Shown: piece after piece, positions 1-9,303 of the stretch
Numbering within the stretch: the stretch's first letter is position 1
Layout of the letters: each line of letters starts with the position of its first letter
Assembly: GCF_964340395.1 (NCBI RefSeq)
Contig: NC_135549.1
Span: 2,455,001-2,472,500 of the forward strand
Source of the DNA: Glandiceps talaboti
Taxonomy: Eukaryota; Hemichordata; Enteropneusta; Spengelidae
DNA length: 17,500 bases
Direction of reading: 5' to 3'
The notes under the pieces: model-generated
Databases searched by the model: none
What the model was told of the DNA's origin: nothing
Seen by the model: the letters and a program-made list of their open reading frames with translations, nothing else
Program-made: the position numbers and the translations under genes

Positions 1-217
1 ATAATGGCAATGAAGTCTGTAAGACGGATATGACATTCGTGTAATGCTATCAGCTCTCTATCATTCAAAAGCCAGATAGGGCTGAACAACACAACACATC
101 ATACAGCATAATGGCAATGAAGTCTGTAAGATACGACATTCGTGTCACGCTATCAGCTCTCATTCAAAAGCCAGATGGGCTGAACAACACAACACATTAT
201 ACAGTATAATGGCAGTG
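1..217 (+). repeat. Tandem repeat of about 100 bp, two copies plus a stub
   Basis: Copy 1 runs 1-107 and copy 2 runs 108-205. Both begin ATAATGGCAATGAAGTCTG and include the shared GCTGAACAACACAACACAT. A third copy starts at 206 with ATAATGGCAGTG and then diverges. Copy 2 is shorter by small deletions. The array starts at the window edge, so more units may lie upstream. It sits in the intron that ends at 552. Confidence 0.85.
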
Positions 218-552
218 TTTCCCCAAACAAATTGATTTATTAGGCATATTATACATTCATTCATAACATCCCAAGTCTAGTCACTGACAACAATTATCAC
301 ACTACCAAAAATTATGAAAAACACAAGTCTTGGTTACTATAGAAACCACTGTGTGCATAAATAACACAGATATTCACAGCTTTAAGTAGTGTCTAAGATA
401 CACCAGGCACCCTTATACATTAGCCTAAATGTAACCCCTCACACTGGAAAGATTGGCTTATCATAGGGGTGAGTGACAAGTCATTATCTAAGTCTTGGAT
501 TCAGCCACAAAATGGGGCTTACTGACTAAATCACTTTCATCCTTTTCTTCAG
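218..552 (+). other. 3' part of an upstream intron of the LRRK-like gene
   Basis: This is AT-rich non-coding sequence leading to a pyrimidine-rich acceptor (CATCCTTTTCTTCAG, AG at 551-552). The coding frame opens immediately after it. No exon or RNA gene was recognised inside. The intron's 5' end lies outside the window. Confidence 0.7.
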
Positions 553-719
553 AGTTCCTGTATACCAGACAAAGTAGTGACCATTACACCTCGCAAACCA
601 GTCAAATGTATGACTACTGCCAAGGGTAAACTATGGATAGGGTGTGGTGGACAGGTTGTAAGTATTAAGATTGACACCCTGGTACTAGCTACAGAACCTA
701 GTATGGAATACACTGCAGG
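553..719 (+). CDS. LRRK2: LRRK-like exon A (WD40 blade)
   Basis: Encodes residues 1-55 of the fragment plus two bases of codon 56. It starts in phase 0 after AG 551-552. AG at 553-554 is a possible alternative acceptor, but it would shift the phase by two bases. The blade core KLWIGCGGQVVSI (26-38) resembles the KLW.GCG motif of the LRRK2 WD40 domain. The donor is GG|GTAGGT (GT at 720-721). A donor used further downstream would add an in-frame TAG, so 719 is the consistent end. Confidence 0.82.
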
Positions 720-3700
720 GTAGGTATACTAACTTGAATTCATTTGAAGTGAGGACCTTAGTTGAGTACTGTATATGTATTTACCCACAGACTTGTTGTT
801 GGCTTTCAAATCTACATATTCTCCATTTAAAGCTCCACTAGTTGTAACTAGAATGTTATTTTTTTCAATCAGACAACCCACAATATATTTACTGAAAATT
901 GTTTGAATACCAATAATTAGACATTGTATATGTAAATTAGAAATTGACTGTATCCACATATGTAGTACAGTATTGAGTAATGGATTTATAATCATGATTA
1001 TGTGTGTGTGTGTGTGGGGGGGGGGGGGGGCTTATTCTGAGTGTGGACCCAAAAATCAATTTGACTGGATTTATAGTACCATATTATAAATACAGCTACA
1101 TAAATACATTGTATGTTTACATACAATTGATTCAATACAGTTCAGGATGTACAGTAATGCATTATACCTAACAAAACAGTTTCAAGAAATATTCCAGTTG
1201 CAGCTAGTGCAACTTTGTGTTGGAAATGATTTGAAAAACCAATGCTTAGTCTCTAGGCCAACTACTATAAATAGTGAATTTTTAGAATAGTATTTTCCCA
1301 GTGTTTCCAATGCTTAGTCTCTCGGCCAACTACTATATAGTGAATTTTTAGAATAGTATTTTCCCAGTGTTTCCAATGCTAAGTCTCTAGGCCAACTACT
1401 ATAGTGAATTTTTAGAATAGTATTTTCCCAGTGTTTTCCATCATCGATATTAACAGCAAGTTCAAATAGTTAATATCAACATTGAGCTTTTGTTCAGTTT
1501 TGATGATGTAAACATTGTCATGAAGATCTTTTTGCTCTCATTTTGTTAATATTTCTATTTGCTTGTCCCAAATCAATCCTCATTTTGGTTTTACGCTGAT
1601 GAACTATGTGTCATCATTGATTACAGGTTTAATTTTGCGAGAAAATTTTTGACAAAAGATTTTTGGTCACGTCCTCAAGTGTTTACAACAGAGTGCTGTA
1701 TATTACGAGTATTTTTTTTGCTTATTTCATTTCATGAAGTTGTTTGGCTTCTTTGAGTATGTCCTAAAATGAGGTCGCAGTAATGCCAGTGTACTGGCAA
1801 ATGATTTGTCCCAGAACTATCACAAATGGCTGACAGTATTTAAAAAAAAAAAAAAAAAAAATCCTCATTTTGTAAATAAAATGTGATTTAAGAGTAAATA
1901 AAAGTAAACTTTGTGTAATCTGCTATGGTACCCTAATCAGCAGTATTTCAATACTTTGTTATATTGTGTAGTGGTCGCGGTTTAGTTACCAACATAGCTA
2001 TAGGAAAACATCTCTGGATTAGCAGACGTAGCAGCTCATTGGTTGAAGTCTGGGATATCAACAAATCAAACAGACTTAATACAATTAATTGTGAGCAAGT
2101 CATCAGGTAAGAACAACTTTATTATGTCTTAAAATTTGGAATAGTTACAACTGACTTCTTGTGAAATTTAGACAGTCAACTATTGCATTTTGATTTCTGC
2201 ATAAATTATTTTTGTTTGTTTCCAATAAGTATTTCTATGTCAAATCTAAACCTCAGTGTCTAACAGTGATCATTGAAAGCTTGTTTGTTCACTTACAAAA
2301 TCAGTTTTCAGTAGTCTAAAGGATACAGAAGTTTATCATTCCACCTAAAATAACAATCATAATATTAATAAATAAAAAATGATATGTTCAGTACTCTATT
2401 ACATGCTAAGTATTTAAGAGCACAAACTCAGATTAATTTCTAGAATTATGGTAAATATATTGTATCCATTATGATCTCTATTCTTACAAACAATATTGTA
2501 CCTTAAAATTAAGCCATGTTGATATTACAGGTATTAATTCTGATGAATTGTCTTCATATTTACTCTTCAGACATCATTATGGACATGAAAAGGAAAACAA
2601 CAATGGTAATAAAGCTGACAGTTATGTGAAATCACTGGCCATACAGTCCTCACAGACGGCTGTATGGATTGGTACCAATGATGGCCATGTTCTCCTGGCT
2701 GAACCGTCTACAAGTGGTAGAATTATTACTGTTATTCAGAGACATGCTGGTCCTGTCAAAGCCTTTGCAGTCAGAGATTGCTCTGGTGAGTTTGACTTTT
2801 ATTATGTTATTTCAGCTGCATTAGCTCCACTGTCAACAACATCTGAATGGAGCTAACAGTTAGGTTGATTCTCCATTGTTGTCCATCATCTATCATCCAT
2901 TGGCTGTAAAAAAAAAAAATTTGACCATGATGAACAATAACTATTATAGTACTGAACAATTTGTTATACCATTTACAGAATAGAAAAGTTTCTTTTGAAG
3001 CCAAAAGCTAATGATAGTAGGAGACATGTTTTGTAGGGAACTTTTTGACCAGGTTTATACATTATAGGTGTTGTGGACCTTGGAACCAAAAACACTTCAC
3101 CAATATAATGGTTATTCTTAATTGTAACATAGTTGAACTGTTTCTAGAAAATGCTCATTAATACAACTTCAGAGATTCACCTTGTCCATCTCTTGTACCA
3201 TTTATGTAACAAAAAAAATAGAAAAAAGACTGTTAGGTCACTTGTATTTACAGTAAGAGTAAGGTCTGTTCGATAAGTTATTGGTAGTGGTTTCTCTGGT
3301 CAGTGTAGTTTTTGTAAACTTAGTTTTTATGTTACTTGTACTAGTGCAGACTGATTTTTACAGAGCAGCAAATAATAAATACATTGTGACGTATATTTGG
3401 TGTATGTATTACACATACAAACTACAATTCACAAATACATTTATTGGTATAAAACCTTCCTTCAGTCAGTAATTGTTATGAATTCAATCATTTTCACATT
3501 ACAAACACAAATACACTATTATTATGATGTGCAATTATAATGAAAATCTGGAGACCTGAAACAAAATGTGACTTGGCATAACAAAAAAATTACTAACATT
3601 ACTACACTGTATCGTCTTGCTCCATAAAATTTACTATCTGCTGGTTAGAGCTTTGTTGAGCAAGATGAGGGCTTGTTTTTACAGGTCTTGTGATTTTAAT

Positions 3701-4392
3701 TGCAAATGTCCAAAATTTTAAACAACTTAAAATGATAAAATAAGAACAAGCCAATTCATAGGTTTTATTTCTACTGTATAATTAGAAAACATCAAGTCCA
3801 ATATATCTAATAATTAATGTCTACTTTAATTGTTATTATTTTTATTGTCTTTTACTCTTAGGAAGTGGACAAAGCTCCTCATCCTTTGTGGTTACCGTGG
3901 GAACAGGGTTCATAGGTCGACCGGGATCAACTATCAGCACATATGGTAAGAGGAAAATAAATTGATTCTTCATGTTTGGAATATACTTCATATTTTCATG
4001 AGGTACCTACAAAATGTGTATTCATACTACATCAAGTAATAACATTTCATGTCTTACATTGGAAAATTACATAGTGTGTTAATTTTCACAGTGAAAATAA
4101 AGAGTGTCTGTATTATCACCTGACACTCTAATGGTTGATTGAAGGATAACAATTGATCAGATATTCTATTAATAGTTTGGTCTCAGTGGTTATTGTTTCC
4201 ACATCATCAATTTACTAAATCAGATATTTTCCTTCAACTTGCGAGTTTACATTTTTTTTTTGATATCTTTCAGATACAGACTACACCTATGCCTTACTGT
4301 GGGATAGTTCACTTAGTAGACAAGTGAACAGTCTGAGAGCCGATCACAAACGACGGAAAGACTGGCTGGAAAAGAATGATTATCCATCATGA
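553..4392 (+). CDS. LRRK2: LRRK-family kinase, C-terminal WD40 domain (five terminal exons, partial gene)
   Basis: LRRK proteins are large ROC-COR GTPase/kinase proteins ending in a seven-bladed WD40 domain that contributes to dimerisation and microtubule or membrane association. The window holds only the last 239 residues, spliced from 553-719, 1972-2106, 2571-2785, 3862-3945 and 4274-4392. Every junction is GT/AG, the phases match throughout, and no stop interrupts the frame before TGA 4390-4392. Family signatures, by residue of the fragment, are KLWIGCGGQVVSI (26-38), LWISRRSSSLVEVWDI (70-85), VWIGTNDGHVLL (132-143) and LLWDSS (208-213). A basic, charged tail (about 216-239) follows the last blade, as in LRRK2. 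The order and spacing of blades match LRRK2 as I recall it, better than LRRK1. The subfamily call is a judgement from memory, without an alignment. No frameshift or internal loss is visible. Ankyrin, LRR, ROC, COR and kinase exons must lie 5' of the window. Confidence 0.82.
826..1216. repeat. Dispersed repeat, copy 1
   Basis: Shares a collinear series of blocks with about 7256-8022. Examples are ACTAGTTGT, TTTCAATCAGACAACC, ATACCAATAATTAGA, CCCAAAAATCAAT, ACAGCTACA and ATTCCAGTTGCAG. The copies are diverged and differ by insertions: about 390 bp here against about 770 bp there. No ORF is shared. The family is unidentified and is probably an old non-autonomous mobile element. Confidence 0.7.
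1001..1030 (+). repeat. (TG)n followed by poly-G
   Basis: A short TG dinucleotide run passes directly into a run of about 15 G. It interrupts dispersed-repeat copy 1 and is absent from the copy at about 7.3-8.0 kb, so it is a later expansion. Confidence 0.85.
1239..1440 (+). repeat. Three-copy tandem repeat with 68, 66 and 64-bp-type units
   Basis: Units begin CCAATGCTTAGTCTCT at 1239, 1307 and 1373 (third unit CCAATGCTAAGTCTCT) and end at the poly-pyrimidine/GTGTTT block. The units are nearly identical. They differ mainly in the AT tract after CCAACTACTATA, which loses two bases per copy (ACTATAAATAGTG, ACTATATAGTG, ACTATAGTG). Confidence 0.92.
1972..2106 (+). CDS. LRRK2: LRRK-like exon B (WD40 blade)
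   Basis: Encodes residues 57-100, completes codon 56 (GG|T) and supplies two bases of codon 101. The blade core LWISRRSSSLVEVWDI (70-85) ends with the WD dipeptide typical of WD40 repeats. It corresponds to the VVEVWD segment of LRRK2. The donor is CAG|GTAAGA (GT at 2107-2108), close to consensus. Confidence 0.85.
2107..2570 (+). other. Intron between exons B and C
   Basis: A 464-bp AT-rich intron with donor GTAAGA and acceptor TTTACTCTTCAG. A nearer acceptor-like site, ATTACAG at 2530, is unusable because reading on from it gives an in-frame TAA at once. Nothing else was recognised. Confidence 0.82.
2571..2785 (+). CDS. LRRK2: LRRK-like exon C (WD40 blade)
   Basis: Encodes residues 102-172 plus one base of codon 173. 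The first base completes Arg101. A hydrophilic Asn-rich linker (HEKENNNGNKAD, 106-117) precedes VKSLAIQSSQTAVWIGTNDG (120-139). That segment lines up with the VKTLCLQ...ALWIGTGGGH blade of LRRK2 and is the clearest family match in the window. The donor is TCTG|GTGAGT (GT at 2786-2787). Reading past it soon hits a stop at 2854-2856. Confidence 0.88.
2786..3861 (+). other. Intron between exons C and D
   Basis: A 1,076-bp intron with donor GTGAGT and acceptor CTTTTACTCTTAG. It is AT-rich with short A-runs (near 2910 and 3210). No repeat unit, RNA gene or coding exon was recognised. The small open frames inside have no family features. Confidence 0.8.
3862..3945 (+). CDS. LRRK2: LRRK-like exon D
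   Basis: Encodes residues 174-200, completes codon 173 (G|GA) and gives one base of codon 201. FVVTVGTGFIGRPGS (181-195) matches the position of the hydrophobic strand and glycine-rich loop before the final LRRK2 blade. The donor is TATG|GTAAGA (GT at 3946-3947). At 84 bp this exon is supported mainly by the consistent phase and splice sites on both sides. Confidence 0.8.
3946..4273 (+). other. Intron between exons D and E
   Basis: A 328-bp intron with donor GTAAGA. A T-rich tract runs up to the acceptor ATATCTTTCAG (AG at 4272-4273). No internal features were recognised. Confidence 0.8.
4274..4392 (+). CDS. LRRK2: LRRK-like terminal exon E with stop codon
   Basis: Completes codon 201 (G|AT) and encodes residues 202-239, followed by TGA at 4390-4392. 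LLWDSS (208-213) is the last WD40 strand. It is followed by RQVNSLRADHKRRKDWLEK (216-234), a charged segment likely to be helical. In LRRK2 the WD40 domain is likewise followed by a C-terminal helix, which packs along the kinase domain. The protein ends five residues after that segment. Confidence 0.88.
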
Positions 4393-4714
4393 GGAGAACC
4401 CATCTAGTCAAGTTTGAGATGTAAATGTACAAGAGACAACACATCTGTTGGTACTTTGCATTTGTATACAATAGTTGTATGAGAAAGAAGATGTACAAAA
4501 AAGGCCATCAATGGCAAAATACCAGATTAGTATGCCGTACATTTTATATCTACAGTGTTTTGGTACTATAACATCAAAATACCAGATTAGTATACAATAC
4601 ATTGTTTTTGGTATTATACCATCGTAAATTTTAGCTGTGAATGAATCTATGTCTATATATTTATGATTCTATATGTAGACTAATTAATCCATATCTTTAC
4701 AAAATAAGATTTTT
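4393..4714 (+). other. Start of the 3' UTR with an imperfect 60-bp repeat
   Basis: Non-coding sequence after the LRRK-like stop. AAAATACCAGATTAGTAT occurs at 4516 and again at 4576. Related but diverged flanks give a 60-bp period over about 4505-4625. No canonical AATAAA occurs close to the stop. The first I found downstream is at 7042-7047, so the polyadenylation site is undecided. Confidence 0.7.
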
Positions 4715-5234
4715 TGTCTGTGACAAAACATATATATGACTCTTTCACTTTTGACTACTATGAAACAACAACTTACTGCAACTTATTATTGTGACCTATG
4801 TTGACTAAGGATGGATATTAATATATTACACTATTAGTCGTAGTAGAATGTTCTATCTATCAGAAGACCAACCCATACAGTGATTTATTTACACATCCAG
4901 TGTAGATTTTTGAATACTCCACTGTTTAGACTATCTTGATTACAATGTAATTAATATCCACATAACCAAGACACTGTCTGTGACAAAACATATATATGAC
5001 TCTTTCACTTTTGACTACTATGAAACAACAACTTACTGCAACTTATTATTGTGACCTATGTTGACTAAGGATGGATATTAATATATTACACTATTAGTCG
5101 TAGTAGAATGTTCTATCTATCAGAAGACCAACCCATACAGTGATTTATTTAGACATCCAGTGTAGATTTTTGAATACTCCACTGTTTAGACTATCTGGAT
5201 TACAATGTAATTAATATCCACATAACCAAGACAC
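4715..5234 (+). repeat. 260-bp tandem duplication
   Basis: Copy 1 runs 4715-4974 and copy 2 runs 4975-5234. Reading them side by side I see only two substitutions, C4892 against G5152 and T4937 against G5197. The high identity means a recent event. It lies in the likely 3' UTR of the LRRK-like gene. Confidence 0.96.
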
Positions 5235-6434
5235 TGCAGTCACTCATTTATGTAACCTACAATAATAGTTTGAGTTTGTCTCTATCTTACCTTGTTGAAA
5301 CTAAAGGGACTGAAGTCATAATTTTGGAAATTGATATCAAGTGAAATCCTTACTATTTTCAGAGAACACTGTATTATAACTCACTTGTGGTTCTGCAGTT
5401 TGAATGTAGCAAGCACACTATACCAAATCAGAGTCATTTTGCAAAGTCAAACATTTGCATGCAAGGGAGAGTTCTCCTTTTTTAGTTCAAAACATCATTA
5501 AGTCACATAAAATTACAAACTAGTATATATTTAAGTCAAGATAAATGTTTACCGAACTCTTTCCCCCGAAACATAAAGACGTGGTGACAACTGATTTGTA
5601 CTTGTTTTTTGCAGTGAAAATAATCACATCACATCACATACAGTGTTGTCTGGATGAGCAAAAATCTCCTGGTATATTAACGTTCACTCATTTATCTTCT
5701 TGTTGACTTTCACCATTGTTGGTAGGATTATATTGACATTTTCTTTGCATGAGATAACATTATATTAGCAGATTATTACACTGTAAATAACTTGGCAACA
5801 ATCTGTTAAGAAAATGCTATTTTATGGTAGCAACATTAGTAAGATTTCCATTCCATTTTAGGTGACATCTATTCATTGTACATTCACAAAAAACTCACAT
5901 ACAATAATGCTTTAAAACATTGTAGCTCTTATTTGAGTTTATAGATTATTTTAAACATTAACAGTACACACCAAACTCAAATTGTTAAAAATACCATTTA
6001 CAGTTTCATAAATTAAAGAAGAGCACAAGGTTATTGTTTATGAAATCAAGAGAAAGTAAATAGAAGATAATATCGTGGTTATTAATATTTTCAAAATGTT
6101 TTAAGTTACTGTCATCAAAATATGAATTGTAGACGTTAGTACTATCATTATTATAAATAAGTTCCTAGTTAGGAACTCTTTCTTTATTTGGAAAGTTTGA
6201 GAAAATTACCCTGAGTTCTGACAGCAAAGCAAACCTATTCTATTTTATTATCATTAAGTGTTTACAACACACAGGTCTTGCTGTATCGTCATTTCTTTAA
6301 CACTATAATATTTACCAAATGTTTAAAACCAGTTAAACAACTGCATCATACTGCAGAGAGGCTTATGATTTGTTTCTTTCCTAGTGCCAAGCCACACTTC
6401 CATGTTTTTTTTCCCAAGTACTACAGTTCTCTAT
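5235..6434. other. Non-coding stretch, no gene recognised
   Basis: AT-rich, CpG-poor sequence with no convincing ORF. A small palindrome with 8-bp arms and a 2-nt gap lies at 6160-6177 (AGTTCCTA/TAGGAACT). ATTAAA near 6012 is a possible variant poly(A) signal, but nothing decides it. Confidence 0.6.
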
Positions 6435-6546
6435 GTCATTTTTGAAGTAGATGGATATTTGTGAATTCACTGTCATTTTTGAAGTAGATGGATATTTGTG
6501 AATTCACAGTCATTTTTGAAGTAGATAGATATTTTGTGAATTCACT
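6435..6546 (+). repeat. 37-bp minisatellite, three copies
   Basis: Units start GTCATTTTTGAAGTAGATGG at 6435, 6472 and 6509. The third is one base longer and has A for G (GTAGATAGAT). Each ends in a GAATTCAC EcoRI-type palindrome. Confidence 0.95.
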
Positions 6547-7255
6547 GTGATTCACTGTAATATAATACAAACTTTGAAGTTAAACAAGATATGTTGATGT
6601 AAGTCATTTTGACTTTCAGTTTGGAGTTTGCGTCGGTTCAAGTAAGGCAGAAGTGACATATATATAAATATAAGGGCCTTGCTTGGGAACTTCATAATCA
6701 AATGCTTAAAAATACACAAGGTAACATTTCTGTCAGTTTTATTTTAACTTGCAGTTCTGTTATGGTTCATGAGTTTAAGTGATAACCTTGCATGAGACAT
6801 GAGGCCGCTCATCCTTCTACGATTTTTTCATAACATTGTGAACAGTTTGTGAGGTTACTGAAATATCACAGTTAGCCTATGATTCTTTTCATTTCCCACA
6901 ATAACTCACAGTTAGAGCGCCACCACAGGTGCTTGAGGGAAGATTCTTTCAATGATTATGTATAAATGCAAGTTGCGTAGCATTGGCCTGTATATCACTT
7001 TCACCTAGGTTCTGATCAATGACATCTCCTTACTGACAGTGAATAAAATCAATGCATAGTATCACAAGGTATCCTTTCTCTTTTAAAAATGGCACTTTTT
7101 AATTTATCATATTACCAAAGATATATTCACTAAAAATTGGTCAATTACTTATAAAAAAGACATTCTATCTGTTTAATTAGTGGTCAATATAATCTGTAGT
7201 TAGTGTAGTGGTAAGTTTAAATCTAGATTGAAAGCTGAGTTTTGAACCTGTCACC
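6547..7255. other. Non-coding stretch, no gene recognised
   Basis: AT-rich. It holds TATATAAATATAAGGGC at about 6661, a string shared with 11751-11765, and the first canonical AATAAA after the LRRK-like stop (7042-7047). That signal is followed by T-rich sequence and would imply a 3' UTR of about 2.7 kb if used. No coding or RNA gene was recognised. Confidence 0.5.
7042..7047 (+). terminator. Candidate poly(A) signal AATAAA
   Basis: This is the first canonical hexamer I found downstream of the LRRK-like stop. A pyrimidine-rich tract (CCTTTCTCTTTT) follows at about 7072-7083. The distance is long for a 3' UTR, and variant hexamers occur earlier, so assignment to this gene is only a possibility. 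Confidence 0.25.
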
Positions 7256-8022
7256 ATGTTTAAACTGTACTAGTTGTTACTGGAGTATCATTTTTCAATC
7301 AGACAACCACAGTTTATTCACTGAAAGTTGTTAAAATACCAATAATTAGATATTGTACATGTTAACTACTGGTTGATATTATCCATAAGCAGTACTGAAA
7401 CAGGTTGAAATGTAACTAAACCACATCTGGTCAAAGTCCATCAATCAGCACAAAAAGTTGTTCACCCAATCAGTGAACCCCAACTGTTATAGTGACATAA
7501 AAAGTGTATAAGTAGTATTCTGAGCTGACAAATATACCATATTTGGACATAAATATACCATATTTGGACATTACATAACTGCCCCCAATAAACAAGACCT
7601 TTATGAGGGACTGTTATTGGTTAGAAGTTTGTGATTAATTAACAAAGACATGATGTTAATGACTGTGTGGGTTGCTGTGAATGAATTTTAAATTACATCT
7701 CATCGATTCTCATTCATCTCAGGACTTCTAGAGTAACGACTTTGACTACTGTGAGTGAAGGTGTAAATGGTAACGGTACTGTATAGGAACTAGACTATGT
7801 GAGTTAAGGTGTAAATGGTAACAATACTGTATAGGAGCTAGACTATGATTTTGGGTACAACCCAAAAATCAATGTGATTTGATTTATTGTGCATACAGCT
7901 ACAAAAATATGTATATGCACAGGTGATGATATATTATTCACAATGTACAATATTACAAGTAAGTTATTGTACCTAAGAAAACATATACAAAACATTCCAG
8001 TTGCAGTTAGTACAGCTTTAAA
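7256..8022. repeat. Dispersed repeat, copy 2
   Basis: The same order of blocks as 826-1216: ACTAGTTGTTACT, TTTTTCAATCAGACAACC, ATACCAATAATTAGA, then after an insertion (about 7410-7840) CCCAAAAATCAAT, ACAGCTACA and CATTCCAGTTGCAG. The insertion carries a 20-bp duplication (ATATACCATATTTGGACATA type, about 7531-7572) and the 48-bp tandem repeat at 7751. The copy runs directly into the foldback at 8023. Confidence 0.7.
7751..7846 (+). repeat. 48-bp tandem duplication
   Basis: Units start GTGAGTGAAGGTGTAAATGG at 7751 and GTGAGTTAAGGTGTAAATGG at 7799. Both end in AGACTAT. A few substitutions separate them. It sits in the insertion that distinguishes dispersed-repeat copy 2 from copy 1. Confidence 0.92.
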
Positions 8023-8393
8023 GTGGCAATATGGATGAGGATTGGCTATTTATTTTGGATTTTTAATTTATAAAACAACGTTATCATAGCTTCCTACTTG
8101 AAAAATCAGTGTGAAACAACATTGTATTTCAAGTGCTTTTTTGTAACTCAATAAATTAAAGAAGCATCATACATGAGTAAAATCTTAGTTATTGTACCAT
8201 AGACAGTGTCTATGATTGTACCTACAATAACAAACTTTTTACACATATTTTAGCTTTTTGCAATGTATTGCGTTACAAACACAGACTTAGTAATGTTTCA
8301 TATTGATTTTTCACAGTAGGAAGACATGGTAAAATTGTTTTATAAATTAAAAAATCCAAAATACATAGCCAATCCTCATCCGCATGGCCAATT
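8023..8393. mobile_element. Foldback (snap-back MITE-like) element, about 370 bp
   Basis: The two halves are inverted copies around position 8206. The centre, CATAGACA-G-TGTCTATG (8198-8214), has only one unpaired base. The outer 8033-8078 pairs with 8335-8381 with one substitution and one 1-base indel. Weaker pairing continues between, for example CTTCCTACT at 8090 with AGTAGGAAG near 8316. It encodes nothing. This is the layout of foldback or MITE elements. No clear target-site duplication was found, so the exact ends are uncertain. Confidence 0.85.
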
Positions 8394-8970
8394 TACATGG
8401 TGACATTAAACCTGCAACAGATAATTATTTCATAGAGCCAAAAACTTAGAGTAGATATGAAATTGGATGAAGGTTGGGGATAGGGTTGGGAATGTTCTGG
8501 ACAGATTTGTGTTGATTACTTAGTATACCTAAAAATCACATGTATATCACAAGAGTTCAAATATACAAAACTTATTATTGAAGATATCAACTAAACAACT
8601 CAAAACTTACAAATTAATAAGAAAATTATTTATTAAATATTGACAATCAGAAACGGCTGAATATATGTGTCAAATTTACTGAATGAAAAAGCCAATGTGG
8701 CTATTATTAACAAACCTTAGAACTGAGGTGCTAAAATAAAACTTATGACAATATTTAACCAAGACTAGACTGCCATAATGTCGTACATACCAAGAATATT
8801 TACATCAGAATATGTTTTTACATTATATCTATGCATAATATAACTTCTTTTTTTAATACTTAATGTAACGGAAACAAGGCCAATCCATATTTTTCAGATA
8901 CTAGTATCTTAATTGTTTTTGTTTTTGTTTTTTGCTCGTTTTATTTTCTAAATACATGTATTTTTCCATC
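8394..8970. other. Non-coding stretch, no gene recognised
   Basis: AT-rich and CpG-poor, with T-rich runs near 8846 and 8917-8936. The block TATTTTCTAAATACATGTAT at about 8942 recurs at about 9112, together with the minisatellite that follows it. No coding feature was seen. Confidence 0.6.
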
Positions 8971-9040
8971 ATGTAATGAGCACATGATTGCTATGTAATG
9001 AGCACATGGTTGCTATGTAATGAGCACATGATTGCTATGT
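8971..9040 (+). repeat. 22-bp minisatellite, three full units and a stub
   Basis: Units ATGTAATGAGCACATGATTG+CT start at 8971, 8993 and 9015. The second has GGTTG. A broken unit follows at 9037. A diverged relative, ATGTGATGAGCACATG, lies at about 9143-9158. It is preceded by the same TTTTCTAAATACATGTAT block that precedes this array, so an older duplication of about 170 bp includes the array start. Confidence 0.93.
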
Positions 9041-9303
9041 GAATGTATATTCTATGATTTAAAATTCATGTTTCATTTGATAGCTCAATAGTTCATCCTT
9101 TTCATTTGCTTTATTTTCTAAATACATGTATTATTTCTATCATGTGATGAGCACATGCCTGCCATGTGATGGGTGCACAGTAATCATGTTTTGATCATGT
9201 GATCAGGTGTTGTATTTTATATTTGAGATCATTAGAGCTGGTGATAATATTTGATTGAAGCTGTACACCAAATGTAAAAATGTTTTGATGATGAATTATT
9301 GCC

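Larger units (their letters stand above)
720..1971 (+). other. Intron between exons A and B
   Basis: A 1,252-bp intron with donor GTAGGT and acceptor TTATATTGTGTAG. It contains a dispersed-repeat copy (about 826-1216), a TG/poly-G run (about 1001-1030), a three-copy tandem repeat (1239-1440) and a poly-A run (about 1842-1860). No coding sequence was recognised. Confidence 0.8.

Noticed and set aside
2531-2570. Alternative acceptor ATTACAG at 2524-2530 for exon C
   Set aside because: In the phase set by exon B it gives an in-frame TAA two codons later, while 2571 keeps the frame.
2548-2856. Exon C read as a stand-alone small gene
   Set aside because: The real coding part is bounded by splice sites at 2571 and 2785 and continues into LRRK-like exons on both sides.
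6901-6935. Second CTCF-like site (AGCGCCACCACAGGTG)
   Set aside because: It matches the consensus poorly, with several mismatches in the core.
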